DNA from: an uncultured Selenomonas sp.
GTDB lineage: Bacteria; Bacillota; Negativicutes; Selenomonadales; Selenomonadaceae
Reading direction: 5' to 3'
DNA length: 5,747 bases
Assembly: GCA_937981305.1 (NCBI GenBank)
Contig: CALJPB010000174.1
Location: 1 to 5,747, forward strand
Part shown: positions 4,483 through 5,747 of the stretch, piece by piece
Position numbering within the stretch: position 1 is the stretch's first letter
Layout: each line of letters opens with the position of its first letter
Made by a program: the position numbers and the translations under genes
The notes under the pieces: model-generated
Told to the model about the DNA's origin: nothing
Database searches by the model: none
Seen by the model: the letters and a program-made list of their open reading frames with translations, nothing else

Positions 4483-5747
4483 ATGCATCTCATGAAATGG
4501 CTCTATCCAGGCATGGGGTTCAAGCGATGGCTCTTTGTGTTTGCTGTCGGGACGCTCTGTGTCGGGCTTGGAGTGGCACTTGTTTTCAATTACAAATACA
4601 TTGACAGAATCGAGGAAGCGATTTTCCGTTTCGTCTACACATGGCAGGGCAGCTATGACTATGGCTTTACCGCGATTGCGGGGGCGGCGGTCGCACTTCT
4701 CGGCAGCGGGCTGATGCTCGTGGCGACGCGGCACATCATCCGCTCTGTCATCACGGCGCTCATGCCCGATGGAACATCGGCGCGTCTCGTGGATCTTGTC
4801 TATGAAAAGACGCGCCTCAGCCGCGGACCTGCCGTCACAGTGATCGGCGGCGGACACGGGCTTTCTGTCCTCCTGCGCGGCATCAAGGAACTGACAAGCA
4901 ATGTGACGGCGGTAGTGACGGTCGCGGACGACGGCGGGTCGTCGGGGCGGCTGCGCGAGGAGCTCGGTATCATCCCGCCGGGGGATCTGCGCAACTGTCT
5001 TGTGGCACTCGCCGATACCGAGCCGCTGATGGAAAAGCTCTTCCAGTACCGCTTCGAGGGGCAGAGCAATCTCGCGGGACACAGCTTCGGCAACCTCTTT
5101 CTTGCGGCGATGGCGGAAGTCACGGGCGACATGGAGACGGCACTGCGCGAGTCCTCCAAGGTACTCGCTGTCAAGGGGCGCGTGCTCCCCGCCTCGAAGC
5201 AGTCCGTGCGTCTCGATGCGATTCTCGAGGACGGTACCGTGGTCGAGGGCGAGTCACACATCCCGGAGGTGGCGGGACGCATCCGCCGCGTACGTCTCTT
5301 TCCACAGGATGTTGCACCTGTGCCGTCCGCCCTTGAGGCAATCCGCACGGCGGATGCGATCATCCTGGGTCCCGGCAGTCTCTACACGAGCATCATGCCG
5401 AACCTCCTCGTGAATGGTGTTGCAGAGGAGGTCAGGAAAAGCCGTGCGCTCAAGATCTATATCTGCAACGTTATGACCCAGCCGGGCGAGACGGACGGCT
5501 ATACCGCCGCCATGCACGCGGAGGCGATCATCAAACACGCGGGACGTGGGGCGATCGACTTTATGCTGGTCAACAATGCTCCGATCTCGGATAAACTTCG
5601 TGCAAAGTATGCCGCAGAGGGGGTTGCTCCCGTCGTGGTGGACGAGGAGTCCATCAATGCACTCGGCATAGGTTTCGTCGCGGCGGACATCATCAACCAG
5701 ACCGATGCGGTGCGTCATGATCCGGACAAGCTCAGCCGCAATATCAT
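4483..5747 (+). CDS. yvcK: YvcK/CofD-like UDP-sugar-binding regulator, membrane-anchored long form (runs off right edge)
   Basis: YvcK (gluconeogenesis factor) binds UDP-GlcNAc in B. subtilis and is needed for normal growth and cell-wall synthesis on gluconeogenic carbon. 421 codons are visible and the stop lies beyond the window. The conserved core begins near residue 116: VIGGGHGLS (120-128), TVADDGGSSGRLR (146-158), PGDLRNCLVAL (166-176), GHSFGNLFLAA (199-209), GPGSLYTSIMPN (296-307), NVMTQPGETDGYT (329-341), HAEAI (345-349) and VNN (363-365). The fold is CofD-like, but CofD itself is a 2-phospho-L-lactate transferase of F420 synthesis, and the rapZ neighbour favours YvcK. The first 110 residues are an extension absent from the roughly 310-aa soluble B. 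subtilis and E. coli proteins. It carries two membrane segments (about 16-36 and 62-82), which should leave both the N-terminus and the core in the cytoplasm. whiA usually follows this gene. Confidence 0.95.
   Translation, partial: MHLMKWLYPGMGFKRWLFVFAVGTLCVGLGVALVFNYKYIDRIEEAIFRFVYTWQGSYDYGFTAIAGAAVALLGSGLMLVATRHIIRSVITALMPDGTSARLVDLVYEKTRLSRGPAVTVIGGGHGLSVLLRGIKELTSNVTAVVTVADDGGSSGRLREELGIIPPGDLRNCLVALADTEPLMEKLFQYRFEGQSNLAGHSFGNLFLAAMAEVTGDMETALRESSKVLAVKGRVLPASKQSVRLDAILEDGTVVEGESHIPEVAGRIRRVRLFPQDVAPVPSALEAIRTADAIILGPGSLYTSIMPNLLVNGVAEEVRKSRALKIYICNVMTQPGETDGYTAAMHAEAIIKHAGRGAIDFMLVNNAPISDKLRAKYAAEGVAPVVVDEESINALGIGFVAADIINQTDAVRHDPDKLSRNI

Noticed and set aside
4033..5082. Long minus-strand reading frame (349 aa) opposite rapZ and yvcK
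   Set aside because: It is antisense to two confidently identified genes, has no family motif, a His/Arg-rich composition typical of shadow frames in GC-rich DNA, and no ribosome binding site or promoter of its own.
4483..5747. CofD, 2-phospho-L-lactate transferase of F420 synthesis
   Set aside because: The core motifs and the rapZ neighbour match YvcK; no other F420 genes are visible and the fold similarity alone explains the resemblance.

Overview
The window looks like a chromosomal housekeeping segment from an anaerobic Firmicute with a moderately GC-rich genome. A Selenomonas-like member of the Negativicutes is my best guess. The basis is the GC-rich third codon positions, strong AGGAGG-type ribosome binding sites, a rapZ-yvcK pair whose YvcK has a membrane anchor, and a stand-alone NusG-domain-II / Gx-transporter pair. 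The taxon is an inference; no rRNA or other marker gene is present. I see no mobile element, CRISPR array, tRNA or rRNA.

Left half (1-1758), all on the minus strand. Reading in the direction of transcription, a three-gene unit starts from a strong extended -10 promoter at about 1791-1820. It encodes an unrecognised 162-aa membrane-anchored protein (TTG start), a 112-aa membrane-anchored NusG domain II protein, and a 161-aa polytopic Gx-transporter-family protein (often mislabelled heptaprenyl diphosphate synthase component I). The last two genes are 1 bp apart and resemble the EetA/EetB pair of flavin-based extracellular electron transfer loci. A small AT-rich intrinsic terminator overlaps the stop codon of the third gene. 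The likely promoter of the next gene, the class II fumarase fumC (N-terminal 103 codons only, running off the left edge), lies across that same terminator.

Centre (1759-1923). This 165-bp divergent intergenic region has a clear promoter for the minus-strand unit but no convincing promoter for the plus-strand unit.

Right half (1924-5747), all on the plus strand. Four closely spaced genes look like one operon: two tandem paralogous Cof-type HAD phosphatases, rapZ (nucleotide-binding RNase adapter, YvcJ), and a long membrane-anchored yvcK (UDP-sugar-binding gluconeogenesis/cell-wall regulator) that runs off the right edge. Gaps are 4, 11 and 3 bp, with Shine-Dalgarno sequences overlapping the preceding stop or 3' end. 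rapZ-yvcK is the conserved pair usually followed by whiA, which I would expect just beyond the window. RapZ and YvcK are linked in other bacteria to sensing amino-sugar precursors (GlcN6P, UDP-GlcNAc), so the operon probably serves central carbon and cell-envelope control; the substrates of the two phosphatases cannot be read from sequence.

I did not find a wholly new system. The points most worth a second look are the EetA/EetB-like pair with its unknown third partner, the overlap of terminator and promoter in front of fumC, and the membrane-tethered YvcK.
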